32,680 bases of DNA. Source: Bifidobacterium breve (lineage in GTDB: Bacteria; Actinomycetota; Acidimicrobiia; Acidimicrobiales; Acidimicrobilacustridaceae). Below the pieces are notes generated by a model that searched no databases, had not been told where the DNA came from, and saw only the letters and a list, made by a program, of their open reading frames with translations. A program made the translations under genes and the position numbers. Below are positions 1-7,778 of the stretch, piece by piece (position 1 is the stretch's first letter; each line of letters begins with the position of its first letter). Location: the NCBI GenBank assembly GCA_945862505.1, contig CAMAYJ010000026.1:1-32680 (forward strand). The letters run 5' to 3'.

Positions 1-501
1 GAGATCTGCGACGGCATGCTCCCAATGGGATGGGGTCAAGAAGGCCCTTCGGTTTACGGACCTCATCTCGAATCCGGTTTCACCAAACGCGGCAATCGTC
101 CTGACAATTTCGAGATTTTCGGTGGTGTGGGCGTGGTCCTCACTGACGATGTCAAGGGTGCGATAGACGCTATGAAACCGTTGACCGCGATGTATGTCGG
201 CGGTATGGGATCAGCTACTCACAATTACCACCGTGAATCGATGGCTCGCCGAGGATTCCCTGAAGCCGCTCAGCGCATTCACGAATGTTGGATGGCCGGA
301 AAGCGCGAAGAAGCTATCGCTGCAGTTCCTGACGAGTACCACGACGACGGATCTCTCATCGGCTCGCCTGCTCGCATCCGTGAACGCTGGGAGTCCTGGA
401 CTAAAATGGGGCTCACGGGTTTGATTATTCGTTCAGAAACCGGCGAGGGATTGAATCTCGTCGCTGACCTCGCGGGCACTCGCGACACTCAGGGGCAATG
501 A
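1..501 (+). CDS. LLM-class (F420-dependent type) oxidoreductase, C-terminal part
   Basis: The open frame runs in from the left edge, so the N-terminus is missing; 166 residues are visible and end in TGA. The segment resembles the C-terminal half of luciferase-like monooxygenases that use coenzyme F420 or FMN. It has a Gly/Phe-rich strand (NFEIFGGVGVVLTDD), a helix with MYVGGMGSATHNYHRE, and the family's late pattern 'DDGSLIGSPARIRERWESWTKMGLTGLII', which corresponds to the usual 'G(T/S)P..I.ERL..y.e.GvT.li.' motif. The next gene, a crotonase-fold protein, starts 1 nt after the stop, and an exporter is coupled to that, so the three are probably one transcript. The cofactor and substrate cannot be read from this fragment; F420 is inferred from the family and the likely host. 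Confidence 0.8.
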   Translation, partial: EICDGMLPMGWGQEGPSVYGPHLESGFTKRGNRPDNFEIFGGVGVVLTDDVKGAIDAMKPLTAMYVGGMGSATHNYHRESMARRGFPEAAQRIHECWMAGKREEAIAAVPDEYHDDGSLIGSPARIRERWESWTKMGLTGLIIRSETGEGLNLVADLAGTRDTQGQ

Positions 502-502
502 C

Positions 503-1339
503 ATGACGAGGTTTGAAACAATTGCTCTCGACACGCCCGGCGAAGGGATCTGTCGAATCACGCTGAATCGACCAGAGAAGCGAAATGCGATCTCGACCGC
601 GATGCGCACCGAGTTGTTGATCGCTCTCGAGACCAATGATCGAAATCCCGAAGTGCGCGTCACCATTATTCGTGGTGGCGGAGCCTGTTTTTCCTCCGGT
701 TACGACCTTGCCGGCGATCTCATGGTGGCGCCGCCGTTCCATACTGCGCCGGGCGATGGCGAGTGGGCCCGACAGGTCACCGACAATTGGTTTCGGTTTT
801 GGGACCTTGCCAAGCCCGTCATCGCTCAGGTTCATGGGTACGCAATCGCTGGTGCGACCGAACTCGTGCAGGCATGTGACCTTGTGTATGTTGCGGACGA
901 CGCACGCATTTCTTATCCGATCGTGCGCGTTGCCTCGCCACCCGATTGTCAGTACCACGAGCCTCTTCTTGGAATGCGGCGAGCAATGGAAATCATGCTC
1001 ACGGGCGGAGAAATGCTTGGTCCAGAAGCGGCACAAATCGGATGGGCGAATCGCTCATTCCCGGCAGTCGACCTCGACGAAGAGGTGCTCGACGTAGCGG
1101 CGCAGATTGCGGCGGTTGCGACCGATCTTGCCCAGATCAACAAACGAATGGTGCATCGCCAGGCAGAGATCATGGGCGTGCGTGCAGCCATCCGTGCTGG
1201 CTCCGAGTTCCAGGCGCTCGCTGGGCACCAGGCATCAGTTGAGGCATTCAAGGAAGATCCACTCGGGGCGATGAAGCGACACAATGCCGCCGACGCGGAA
1301 CGCCGAGAGGCACGAGAACAGCGTCGTTCCGCAAAGTGA
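503..1339 (+). CDS. Enoyl-CoA hydratase/isomerase (crotonase) family protein
   Basis: This 278-residue protein has the crotonase fold: NRPEKRNAI (about 22-30) and the first oxyanion-hole segment GGGACFSSGYDLAGD (58-72), then KPVIAQVHGYAIAGATEL (104-121). The family acts on acyl-CoA thioesters. The glutamate matching rat mitochondrial hydratase Glu144 is kept (E120 in GATEL). The place of the second catalytic glutamate (Glu164, normally in 'PE..LG') reads YPIVRVASPPD (138-148), with Ile140 in its place, and the usual GxGG turn is missing. Classical syn-hydration is therefore doubtful; an isomerase, hydrolase, decarboxylase-like or substrate-specialised role is possible. The C-terminal 25 residues are charged and Arg/Glu-rich. 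The start lies 1 nt after the preceding stop, and the end overlaps the next gene by 4 nt (GTGA). Confidence 0.85.
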   Translation: MTRFETIALDTPGEGICRITLNRPEKRNAISTAMRTELLIALETNDRNPEVRVTIIRGGGACFSSGYDLAGDLMVAPPFHTAPGDGEWARQVTDNWFRFWDLAKPVIAQVHGYAIAGATELVQACDLVYVADDARISYPIVRVASPPDCQYHEPLLGMRRAMEIMLTGGEMLGPEAAQIGWANRSFPAVDLDEEVLDVAAQIAAVATDLAQINKRMVHRQAEIMGVRAAIRAGSEFQALAGHQASVEAFKEDPLGAMKRHNAADAERREAREQRRSAK

Positions 1340-2898
1340 CCACAAGCGGTTCGGTAACAGCGAGCGGGGTCACCGTTCATTTCTCGCGAAACCGTTTGTT
1401 GGTCATCTTCTTCGGAATCCTGCTCGGAGCAACACTCTCGGGACTCGATGGCGCCATCGTGGCCACCGCCGCTCCGACCATTCTCAGTGAACTCGGCAGC
1501 GTTTCGCTGCTGCCGTGGTTGACAACCAGTTATCTGCTCGCACAAGTCACCACAATGGCCGTATACGGAAAGCTCGGCGATATCTTTGGTCGGCGACGCG
1601 TTTTCATCATCGCCGTCATTACTTTCATGGTCGGTTCAATGATGTGCGGACTTGCTCAGTCGATGCCGATGTTGATCGGCACTCGTGTGCTTCAAGGAAT
1701 CGGGGCCGGCGGAATCACAGCCCTTGCCATGGCCCTTATTGCTGACGTCACGCCCGCCGACAAACTCGGCAGGTATCTCGGGTTCACGGGAGTGGTTTTT
1801 GCGGTCAGCGCGATCTTGGGTCCTTGGGCAGGAGGATTCTTCACTGACAACTTCTCTTGGCGTTGGGCCTTCTTTGTGAATATTCCGAGCGGGACTCTCT
1901 GTCTCATCACATTGATGTTTGTTCCCAGATCCACGAATCGAGTCGCGCATCGCATCGATGTGCGCGGAGCATTACTTATTGCAGGTGCTGCTGCATCATT
2001 ACTTCTGGCCATTGGTGGAACCGGCGGTCAAGTCCGATTCTTAAGTGTGCGCACGATCGGTCTGGCCTCTCTTTCGGTTGTGCTCGTTCTCTTGTTCGTC
2101 CTTCACGAACGCAGAACTCCAGAGCCAATCTTGGCTTTGCGCGTGATCTCTGGCCGGGTAAGGGCGTTGGCCCTCTCGGCGAATCTGATCTCAGGGCTCG
2201 CGTTTGGAACAGCGATCGTCTACCCGCCATTGTTCTTCGAAGCAGTTCGAGGAATCAGTGCGACCCAGGCGGGGTTGCTGCTTGCTCCGTTCGCAGTTAC
2301 CTCAGGTCTCTGCACAATCATCGCTGGCCAGATCACCGATCGCCGCGGTGGGCACGTCGTGGTCCCATTCGTGGGCATGTTGGTGTCATGCATCGGAATG
2401 ATTTTGCTCTCCTCTATCGATGCTTCGACGTCCGCGACGTTTGTTGTGGGTTCGGCAATGTTGGTGGGAATGGGCATCGGCTTCGTGATGCAGACACTTC
2501 TGTACGTGATTCAGCGATTCAATGAAGCGTCCGATATCGGAATGGCGACATCAACGATCATGCTGTCTCGTCTGCTTGGGAATGCCCTCGGCGTAGCTCT
2601 CGTCGGAACGATCTTCACTAATACGCTCATAAGTGGCGTACAAAAGAGACTCCCGGATTTTCCGGCTGATTCCATTCAGGGCGCACCTCAAGAGATTGCC
2701 GCTTTGTCTGACGGAGTGCGTGAACAGATCGAGGATGCGTTTGGTCAAGCCCTCGCTAATGGTTTTACTGTCATGGTCCCCGTGATGATTATTGGAGCCG
2801 TAGTTGTGGCGTGCATCCCCGCGAAGTTGGTACGCGATCGCCTTAGGTCCACACTGAGCGAGATCCCGTTGGCGGAGGGGACTGCAAACGTGCTTTAA
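1336..2898 (+). CDS. MFS multidrug exporter, DHA2 (EmrB/QacA) type, 14 TM
   Basis: This 520-residue integral membrane protein has the length and hydrophobic pattern of the 14-helix DHA2 drug:proton antiporters. The TM1 signature LSGLDGAIVATAAPTILSEL matches the EmrB/QacA 'LD.TIVNVALP.I' motif with the membrane-embedded Asp. Motif A appears as GKLGDIFGRRRVF in the TM2-3 loop, and a glycine-rich motif-C-like stretch follows (GVVFAVSAILGPWAGGFF). It starts with GTG inside the stop of the crotonase gene (GTGA), so it is translationally coupled. Its substrate is unknown; coupling to an LLM oxidoreductase and a crotonase suggests export of a small hydrophobic compound or detoxification product, which is inference. 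It converges on the TauD-like gene 14 nt downstream, with no terminator seen between them. Confidence 0.9.
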   Translation: MTTSGSVTASGVTVHFSRNRLLVIFFGILLGATLSGLDGAIVATAAPTILSELGSVSLLPWLTTSYLLAQVTTMAVYGKLGDIFGRRRVFIIAVITFMVGSMMCGLAQSMPMLIGTRVLQGIGAGGITALAMALIADVTPADKLGRYLGFTGVVFAVSAILGPWAGGFFTDNFSWRWAFFVNIPSGTLCLITLMFVPRSTNRVAHRIDVRGALLIAGAAASLLLAIGGTGGQVRFLSVRTIGLASLSVVLVLLFVLHERRTPEPILALRVISGRVRALALSANLISGLAFGTAIVYPPLFFEAVRGISATQAGLLLAPFAVTSGLCTIIAGQITDRRGGHVVVPFVGMLVSCIGMILLSSIDASTSATFVVGSAMLVGMGIGFVMQTLLYVIQRFNEASDIGMATSTIMLSRLLGNALGVALVGTIFTNTLISGVQKRLPDFPADSIQGAPQEIAALSDGVREQIEDAFGQALANGFTVMVPVMIIGAVVVACIPAKLVRDRLRSTLSEIPLAEGTANVL

Positions 2899-2912
2899 AC
2901 AGGCTTCACCCG

Positions 2913-3872
2913 TCAGGCAGTTGGTCGTGTTCCGATAACACTCGCCCGTTCCATGATGCGGCGTTGCGGCCAGTAGTCGCTCGATGCGTAGTGCTGCACT
3001 GCTCGGTTGTCCCAGAACGCTATGGAATCTGGTTCCCATCGGAATCGCACCTGGTATTCACAGGTCGCAGCTTGGTCGCAGAGGTGGTCGAGGAGCTCTC
3101 GGCTCTCGGCTTCGGGAAGCCCGTTGATCTTGTTGACAAAGTTCCGATTCACATAGAGCAACTGGCGGCCCGTCCGTTCGTGTCGAACCACGACCGGGTG
3201 TTCAACGATCGGGAACATCTCACGAGTTTCTGCTTGGCGATCTTCAGGAACGGTGCGACCGAAACTCTTCATGTAGTCGTGTTCGGCCGTTAATCCGTCA
3301 ATAGCGATCTTGGTCTCATCAGAGAGACCGTCATAGGCCGCACCCATATCGGAAAAAAGCGTGTCACCTCCGACGGGCGGCACCTCAATGGCGTGAAGGA
3401 TCGCGCCCATTGAAGGGGCAGCGCGCCAGGTCACATCGTGGTGCCAAGAGTTCTCATATCCGGCAACCTCGGCAGTCTTTTCGAACCGCACCAACTCAGG
3501 CACGCCGGTATTCGATGGGATGAAAGGATGAACTTCGAGTTCACCGAATCGCTTCGCAAAGGCAACGTGTTGCTCAGAGGAAAGTGGTTGATTGCGGAAA
3601 AAGATGACCTTGTAATCATCGAGTGCTATCTGGATCTCAGCGATCGTCTCGGTTGAGAGGTCGTTGCGTAGGTCGACTCCTGAAATCTCTGCTCCGAGAG
3701 TGGAGCCGATCTGCTTCACATCAAAATTCGTCCATGTGAGCTTTGCGAGTCGCTCGCGTTCCTCGGCTAAGTGTGTTGCCGGCCCTACCGGTAAGCCGCC
3801 AGCCGTGGTCCTGCGTGTTGCGCCGAGAGAAGCACTCGGATCACGTTCGGGTACAAGTTGCTCTGTGGTCAT
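2913..3872 (-). CDS. TauD/TfdA-family Fe(II)/2-oxoglutarate dioxygenase
   Basis: This 319-residue protein is a non-haem iron hydroxylase that would use 2-oxoglutarate and O2 on a small substrate. The iron triad is visible: H144-x-D146 in SWHHDVTW and the distal H294 in AVQHYASSDYWPQRR. R305/R309 (PQRRIMERASVIG) are in the position that binds the 2-oxoglutarate carboxylate. The C-terminal segment is close to the taurine dioxygenase motif 'QHYA.aDY.PqRRiMhRatI'. The family also contains alkylsulfatases and herbicide dioxygenases, so the substrate (a sulfonate, a sulfate ester or another carboxylate) is not fixed. The first 40 residues are a low-complexity extension. The start at 3872 is chosen because GGGGAT sits about 5 nt upstream of it; in-frame ATGs at 3884 and 3938 are possible but run into the palindromic region. 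Confidence 0.9.
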   Translation of the reverse strand: MTTEQLVPERDPSASLGATRRTTAGGLPVGPATHLAEERERLAKLTWTNFDVKQIGSTLGAEISGVDLRNDLSTETIAEIQIALDDYKVIFFRNQPLSSEQHVAFAKRFGELEVHPFIPSNTGVPELVRFEKTAEVAGYENSWHHDVTWRAAPSMGAILHAIEVPPVGGDTLFSDMGAAYDGLSDETKIAIDGLTAEHDYMKSFGRTVPEDRQAETREMFPIVEHPVVVRHERTGRQLLYVNRNFVNKINGLPEAESRELLDHLCDQAATCEYQVRFRWEPDSIAFWDNRAVQHYASSDYWPQRRIMERASVIGTRPTA

Positions 3873-3896
3873 GACGATCCCCATCTGCTGTAAACC

Positions 3897-3926
3897 TGTC
3901 TGAACAGTAATGCAGACAAGTTTGTC
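3897..3926. promoter_or_regulatory. Overlapping palindromes between divergent genes (candidate operator)
   Basis: The short gap between the divergent dioxygenase and acyltransferase genes holds three nested inverted repeats. TGTCTG (3897-3902) pairs with CAGACA (3913-3918) across 10 nt. CTGT-ctga-ACAG lies at 3896-3907, and GACAA-gt-TTGTC at 3915-3926. A TACTGT -10-like box for the minus-strand gene (3904-3909 on the plus strand) falls inside the first repeat. Dyad symmetry of this size suits a TetR- or GntR-type repressor site, but no regulator gene is nearby and no -35 box is convincing. If the acyltransferase really starts at 3910 instead of 3931, part of the repeat is coding. Confidence 0.4.
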
Positions 3927-3930
3927 GCCG

Positions 3931-4956
3931 ATGAGCACTGTCTTACCTGAACCGGCTCGTTACGATGCTTGGGTGAAGAGAACGTGGATACGCCGAATTA
4001 TCACGATCTCTGGCGTTTGGTTTTTGGCTCTGGCTCTCTTAGTGCTTCTACCTCTTTGGTTGATCGCCTGCATCCTCGTTGATCTTATTGGCAGGAAGTG
4101 GCGAGTCCCGACATTGAGGCTCGTGGCGTTCGCGTTGTGCTGGTCGTGGCTTGAGGCGATCGGCGTGAGTGTTGCCGGCATCCTTTGGCTCGTTGGCAAG
4201 GGCAAGAATCAGCGTGCGAACTATGCGCTGCAACGGTGGTGGGCGAAGCAGCTCATCCGTTCGTTACGCATTACCTGTGGCTTCGGTATCGACGTCGAAG
4301 GAGTTGAGGCGCTGTCCGACAAACCGCTTTTGTGTCTTGGTCGACACGCGAGCCTCGGCGATGCACTCGTAAGTGCCTGGGTCTTCGGTTCCCTTGCCCA
4401 TCGATTCCCCCGGTACGTCATGAAGAAGGAATTACTTCTTGACCCATGTCTCGACATCGTGGGTCAACGAATCCCGAATTACTTCGTCGACCGCGGTTCG
4501 GCCGCCATTCGCCAAGAGATTGATGGCATACGGGCAATGGCCGCGAACATGTTGCCGAACGACGTTGCGGTCATCTTTCCTGAAGGAACACGAACGAATG
4601 ACGAGAAGCGCGTTGCTCTTGTGCAACGCTTAGAAAAGCGCGCACCTGAACGTCACGCCAAAATGGCTGGTCTTGAGCGGCTCCTGCCGCCGCGTGTGGC
4701 GGGTGCAACAGCTCTCCTTGAGGCCATCCCCGAAGGCGATGTTGTGTTTCTGTGGCACGTCGGATTCGACGGCCTCGACACTTTTGTCGGAGTTCGTCGT
4801 CGCCTCACCCACGCCGGGCCACATGCACGAGTTGTTCTTGAATTGCATGATCGAGCGTCCGTTCCAAGTGGCGCAGCTTTTGAGTCCTGGCTTGATGATC
4901 GGTGGTTAGAGATCGACCGCAAGGTTGTAGACGCATCAGAACCACGGATTGAATAG
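3931..4956 (+). CDS. Membrane-anchored PlsC-type acyltransferase (lysophosphatidate acyltransferase family)
   Basis: This 341-residue protein carries both hallmarks of the glycerolipid acyltransferase family: the HX4D catalytic motif (H139-ASLG-D144 in GRHASLGDAL) and the FPEGTR phosphate-binding motif (216-221). The family transfers an acyl chain from acyl-CoA or acyl-ACP to a lysophospholipid or another hydroxylated or aminated acceptor. Two long hydrophobic segments (about 23-54 and 63-88) anchor the N-terminus in the membrane, which is more than in minimal PlsC enzymes. The start at 3931 (MSTVLPEPAR) is preferred since it leaves the palindromic gap free; ATG 3910 is in frame and cannot be excluded, and neither has a clear Shine-Dalgarno sequence. 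The PhyH-type dioxygenase follows 42 nt downstream, so the two may be co-transcribed. The acceptor lipid is unknown. Confidence 0.85.
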   Translation: MSTVLPEPARYDAWVKRTWIRRIITISGVWFLALALLVLLPLWLIACILVDLIGRKWRVPTLRLVAFALCWSWLEAIGVSVAGILWLVGKGKNQRANYALQRWWAKQLIRSLRITCGFGIDVEGVEALSDKPLLCLGRHASLGDALVSAWVFGSLAHRFPRYVMKKELLLDPCLDIVGQRIPNYFVDRGSAAIRQEIDGIRAMAANMLPNDVAVIFPEGTRTNDEKRVALVQRLEKRAPERHAKMAGLERLLPPRVAGATALLEAIPEGDVVFLWHVGFDGLDTFVGVRRRLTHAGPHARVVLELHDRASVPSGAAFESWLDDRWLEIDRKVVDASEPRIE

Positions 4957-4998
4957 TTTCGTCCGAGTTGTAGCCGGCGTTATTTGGGGGAGTTCACG

Positions 4999-6204
4999 AT
5001 GTCTCTAGGCCTTGTAAAAGAGATCGATTTCAACGAATTCCATCGTGGGGAACTTCAACAGTTCCTAGGCGATGGGCGCGGAGCCAATGCTGCGGTGGCG
5101 ATGCCATCTGGTCGGTCTCTGACCATCGTTGTTGGTAACGATGCTTGGACCTATCGGTCAACCGGTGTCGATATCGAAGTAGTTGAGGGTCGAGCCGTTG
5201 GTTTGACGATCTCGCTTGAGCGCGATGCGTTCAGTGACTTTGTTAATGAGATGTGGTCGGTGTTCGGACTTCTCTATGGAGAACGCTTAGTTCTCGAAGT
5301 CGGTTCCTTCGAACACCTCGTTGCTTGGGAGCCGGTTCTCCAATCGCTTTGGTTCGATCGTCCGATTTACGCGGCAACCGAGAGTTCGGATTTTGTTGGC
5401 CGAAATGGACAGCCACTCTCACTCAACCAGTCGTTCACCCTCGATGACGACGCCGACGAGATGTCCCACTTCCTACAGACTTGTGGCTACTTGGTTCTTC
5501 GAAATGTGTTCAGCGCAGAAGAGATTGCAGCGATGAACGAGGTCGTCGAACGCGAGCGGCAAGGTTCCACCCCAGATGACAAGCGTTCGTGGTGGGCGAC
5601 AGACTCGGACGGCAATGAAGTCTGTTGTCGCGTGACCTACCTCGCTGAACGTGATCAGGTATTCGCCGACCTTGCCGCTGACGATCGCTTGAAAGCAATC
5701 GCATCCTTTTCGGGTGCGCAACTGTTGCCCTGTCCAGATCGCCTCGATGGCTTGGGCGTGGTCATCAAGAATCCTGGCGTGGTTGAAGGCTTGTCCGATC
5801 TGCCTTGGCACCGCGACTGCGGAATGGGTGGACACTTCGTGTTGTGTCCGGGCCTCAATGTGGGAGTTCAGCTCGACGAAGCAAGCGCGGAAAACGGACA
5901 ACTCTGGTTCCTGGCCGGTTCGCACCACCATGCGGCACAGTCGCTTGATATGTCACAGATCAATGGTTTGCCCGCCATTGCTGTCAATGCACAACCTGGC
6001 GATGTCACGGTTCATTTCGGTCACGTTATGCATGCTGCACCGCCGCCCAGTTCACCGACAGCAAATCGCAAAGCGGTCTATGTGGGATTCCACGTTCCGG
6101 AACTTTTCGATGTCATTGGTCCGGGTCAGGCCTACAACGACGTTCTCTTCACCCACGGCGACGGTCGCGTGCGATCAGTTGAAGAAACGTCTAGCGGCAA
6201 TTGA
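4999..6204 (+). CDS. PhyH-type Fe(II)/2-oxoglutarate dioxygenase with extra N-terminal domain
   Basis: This 401-residue protein ends in a phytanoyl-CoA-dioxygenase-like double-stranded beta-helix domain (about 150-375). The iron ligands are visible as H271-R-D273 in LPWHRDCGMGGH and distal H345 in GHVMHAAPPP; R357 (NRKAVYVGF) fits the 2-oxoglutarate contact. Relatives hydroxylate or halogenate acyl-CoAs, ectoine and natural products. The first 145 residues are an added alpha/beta region I cannot name with certainty; strands such as LTIVVGNDAWTYRS and the pattern overall resemble a sterol-carrier/SCP2-like lipid-binding module, which is only a guess. ATG 4999 is chosen for the strong GGGGGAG ribosome site 6 nt upstream; a TTG at 4984 would place that site inside the gene. 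The stop lies 7 nt from the stop of the convergent Rieske-fusion gene. Confidence 0.85.
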   Translation: MSLGLVKEIDFNEFHRGELQQFLGDGRGANAAVAMPSGRSLTIVVGNDAWTYRSTGVDIEVVEGRAVGLTISLERDAFSDFVNEMWSVFGLLYGERLVLEVGSFEHLVAWEPVLQSLWFDRPIYAATESSDFVGRNGQPLSLNQSFTLDDDADEMSHFLQTCGYLVLRNVFSAEEIAAMNEVVERERQGSTPDDKRSWWATDSDGNEVCCRVTYLAERDQVFADLAADDRLKAIASFSGAQLLPCPDRLDGLGVVIKNPGVVEGLSDLPWHRDCGMGGHFVLCPGLNVGVQLDEASAENGQLWFLAGSHHHAAQSLDMSQINGLPAIAVNAQPGDVTVHFGHVMHAAPPPSSPTANRKAVYVGFHVPELFDVIGPGQAYNDVLFTHGDGRVRSVEETSSGN

Positions 6205-6211
6205 ATCGCTT

Positions 6212-7765
6212 CTAAGAAACTGGACGAATGCGCAACGTGCGTTCTTCGGCGTTGAGGCATTTCCCAGTTGTGCAGTCGAATCTCCAGCCGTGCAACGTGC
6301 AGACCAATTCATCGCCATCGATCACGCCGAAGACGGAAAGGTCGGCATCGCGATGGGGGCATGTGCTTTGGACGATCCAATCGCCGATCTGAATTTCCTC
6401 TTCGGCAATGCCGCCTCGGTCAGGATCGGCTTTGCGCAGCGCTTCGGCCTCAGTTCTGATCATTCGTTCTTCTGAGAGCGATTTGAAGAAGTTGTAGACG
6501 TATTCGTTGAACGGCCCCGATCGCCACGCTGAAAAGCGACAGGACAGGAACAACGAGTTGCTCCAGTCCACAGCGCGTTCGGCGGCGACGGTTTCTACAA
6601 GGCGGCGATCAATGGTGAAGCGAAAGCCGCACTCTGCGCCATCCCATTCCGACACGGTGCCGGCAGGGAAATCGATGGCGATCTTGAGTTCACCCATATC
6701 GATCACGCAAACAGCGCCTACGCCGTTGCGAAGATTCGGAGCAATAGCGAGTAGCGGTTCCCACCACTCTTTGAGTCGTTGCACGAGATCGTCAGTTGGC
6801 TGAACCCACTGTGACTTGTGGTCTTCGATCCATGGGAGCCAGTCACATTGGTACTCACGAAGGTAGGACTCTTTCTGTTCAAAGATCGAGGCAACCTCGC
6901 TCGCTGAACACGGATGCGTGACATCGATTCGGTCGGGTGTGAACGCAATGGTGGTTCCAGGAATAGCGAGGATCCCGGTGCGGCCAGCATCTGACAGTCG
7001 GTTTATGAACTCGACCTGATCGGGAAAGATGCTTAATTCATCTCCGTTGATCACGTTCATACCGAACAATTCGGGATCGAGAAAGGCTGGTGGTCCAGCG
7101 CTGGGAACGACGGCGCGTGCGTTGATGACCTCGACATACCGAAGTGCTCGAGCGAACTGGCTGTCAATCTTCGCGTCGATGAGTTCGCGCATGACGTCGG
7201 CTGGTTCGTCGTAGACCATTGGGTACCAAATTGCTCCGCTGTATTGCACCCAATGAAGATCGATGGGGCCATGAGCGGTAAGAGCAGCAAGGTCGTGGGT
7301 TCGACAATCGTTCTGATTTACGAGGCGTCCGGTGTCGGCGGAAACGACGAGTGCGGAATCGCCACCTGGACCATCGGTGATCGATGTCTCACAATGAATT
7401 GCGATTCGGGTGCTGCCCAGTAGGTCGATCTCTTTGCCGTCGACGGTTCGCACAAAGTTGACGAAACCGAGTTCGCGCAGACGATTCTCGAGTTCTCGAG
7501 TGGGGTAGCCGGGGAGAAGAACTGTTGCAGTGCGTTCGATGTGATCTGAAAGCCACAGCTCATCGAGATGATCACCGTGGATGTGTGAGATGTAGAGGTA
7601 GTCGGCCGATTCGATGCGGGATATCAAGTCAGGGGAGAGGCGGTCGTTGCGGGGGAATACGCACCACGAGCCATGGAACGCGGGAAGAAACCAAGGGTCA
7701 CACACAATGGACACATCGGTGGTCTCGATGAGGATTCCCGCGTGACCGATTGATGTTGCCTTCAT
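6212..7765 (-). CDS. Metallo-beta-lactamase-fold protein fused to a C-terminal Rieske [2Fe-2S] domain
   Basis: This 517-residue protein joins two metal centres. The N-terminal part is a metallo-beta-lactamase fold of the UlaG/NAPE-PLD-like type, opening with GHAGILIETTDVSIVCDPWF and carrying an intact HIHGDH motif (H61, H63, D65, H66), followed by GDSALVVSADTG. After a middle region of about 200 residues, the C-terminus holds a complete Rieske cluster site: C469-P-H471 and C489-TL-H492 (CTLHGWRF), separated by 17 residues. The same two folds occur together in CMP-N-acetylneuraminate hydroxylase, but there the Rieske domain comes first. The protein may therefore be an oxygenase of an N-acyl or amine substrate, or a hydrolase with a redox domain; the substrate is unknown. 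It converges with the PhyH-type gene and has its own promoter-like box. Confidence 0.85.
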   Translation of the reverse strand: MKATSIGHAGILIETTDVSIVCDPWFLPAFHGSWCVFPRNDRLSPDLISRIESADYLYISHIHGDHLDELWLSDHIERTATVLLPGYPTRELENRLRELGFVNFVRTVDGKEIDLLGSTRIAIHCETSITDGPGGDSALVVSADTGRLVNQNDCRTHDLAALTAHGPIDLHWVQYSGAIWYPMVYDEPADVMRELIDAKIDSQFARALRYVEVINARAVVPSAGPPAFLDPELFGMNVINGDELSIFPDQVEFINRLSDAGRTGILAIPGTTIAFTPDRIDVTHPCSASEVASIFEQKESYLREYQCDWLPWIEDHKSQWVQPTDDLVQRLKEWWEPLLAIAPNLRNGVGAVCVIDMGELKIAIDFPAGTVSEWDGAECGFRFTIDRRLVETVAAERAVDWSNSLFLSCRFSAWRSGPFNEYVYNFFKSLSEERMIRTEAEALRKADPDRGGIAEEEIQIGDWIVQSTCPHRDADLSVFGVIDGDELVCTLHGWRFDCTTGKCLNAEERTLRIRPVS

Positions 7766-7772
7766 GCCGATG

Positions 7773-7778
7773 AGACTA
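7773..7778 (-). promoter_or_regulatory. -10 box of the MBL-Rieske gene (TAGTCT)
   Basis: On the minus strand TAGTCT ends 7 nt before the ATG at 7765, the spacing expected for a leaderless transcript starting at or near the start codon. No Shine-Dalgarno sequence is present. The same arrangement recurs at several genes in this window, which raises confidence in it. No clear -35 box is seen. Confidence 0.45.

Noticed and set aside
425-1036. Minus-strand open frame of 203 codons over the crotonase start
   Set aside because: No domain signature, and the sense gene is coupled to its neighbours by 1-4 nt junctions.
5714-6475. Plus-strand open frame of 253 codons across the ends of the PhyH and MBL-Rieske genes
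   Set aside because: Both underlying genes have full catalytic motifs; the frame is a shifted reading of them with no recognisable domain.
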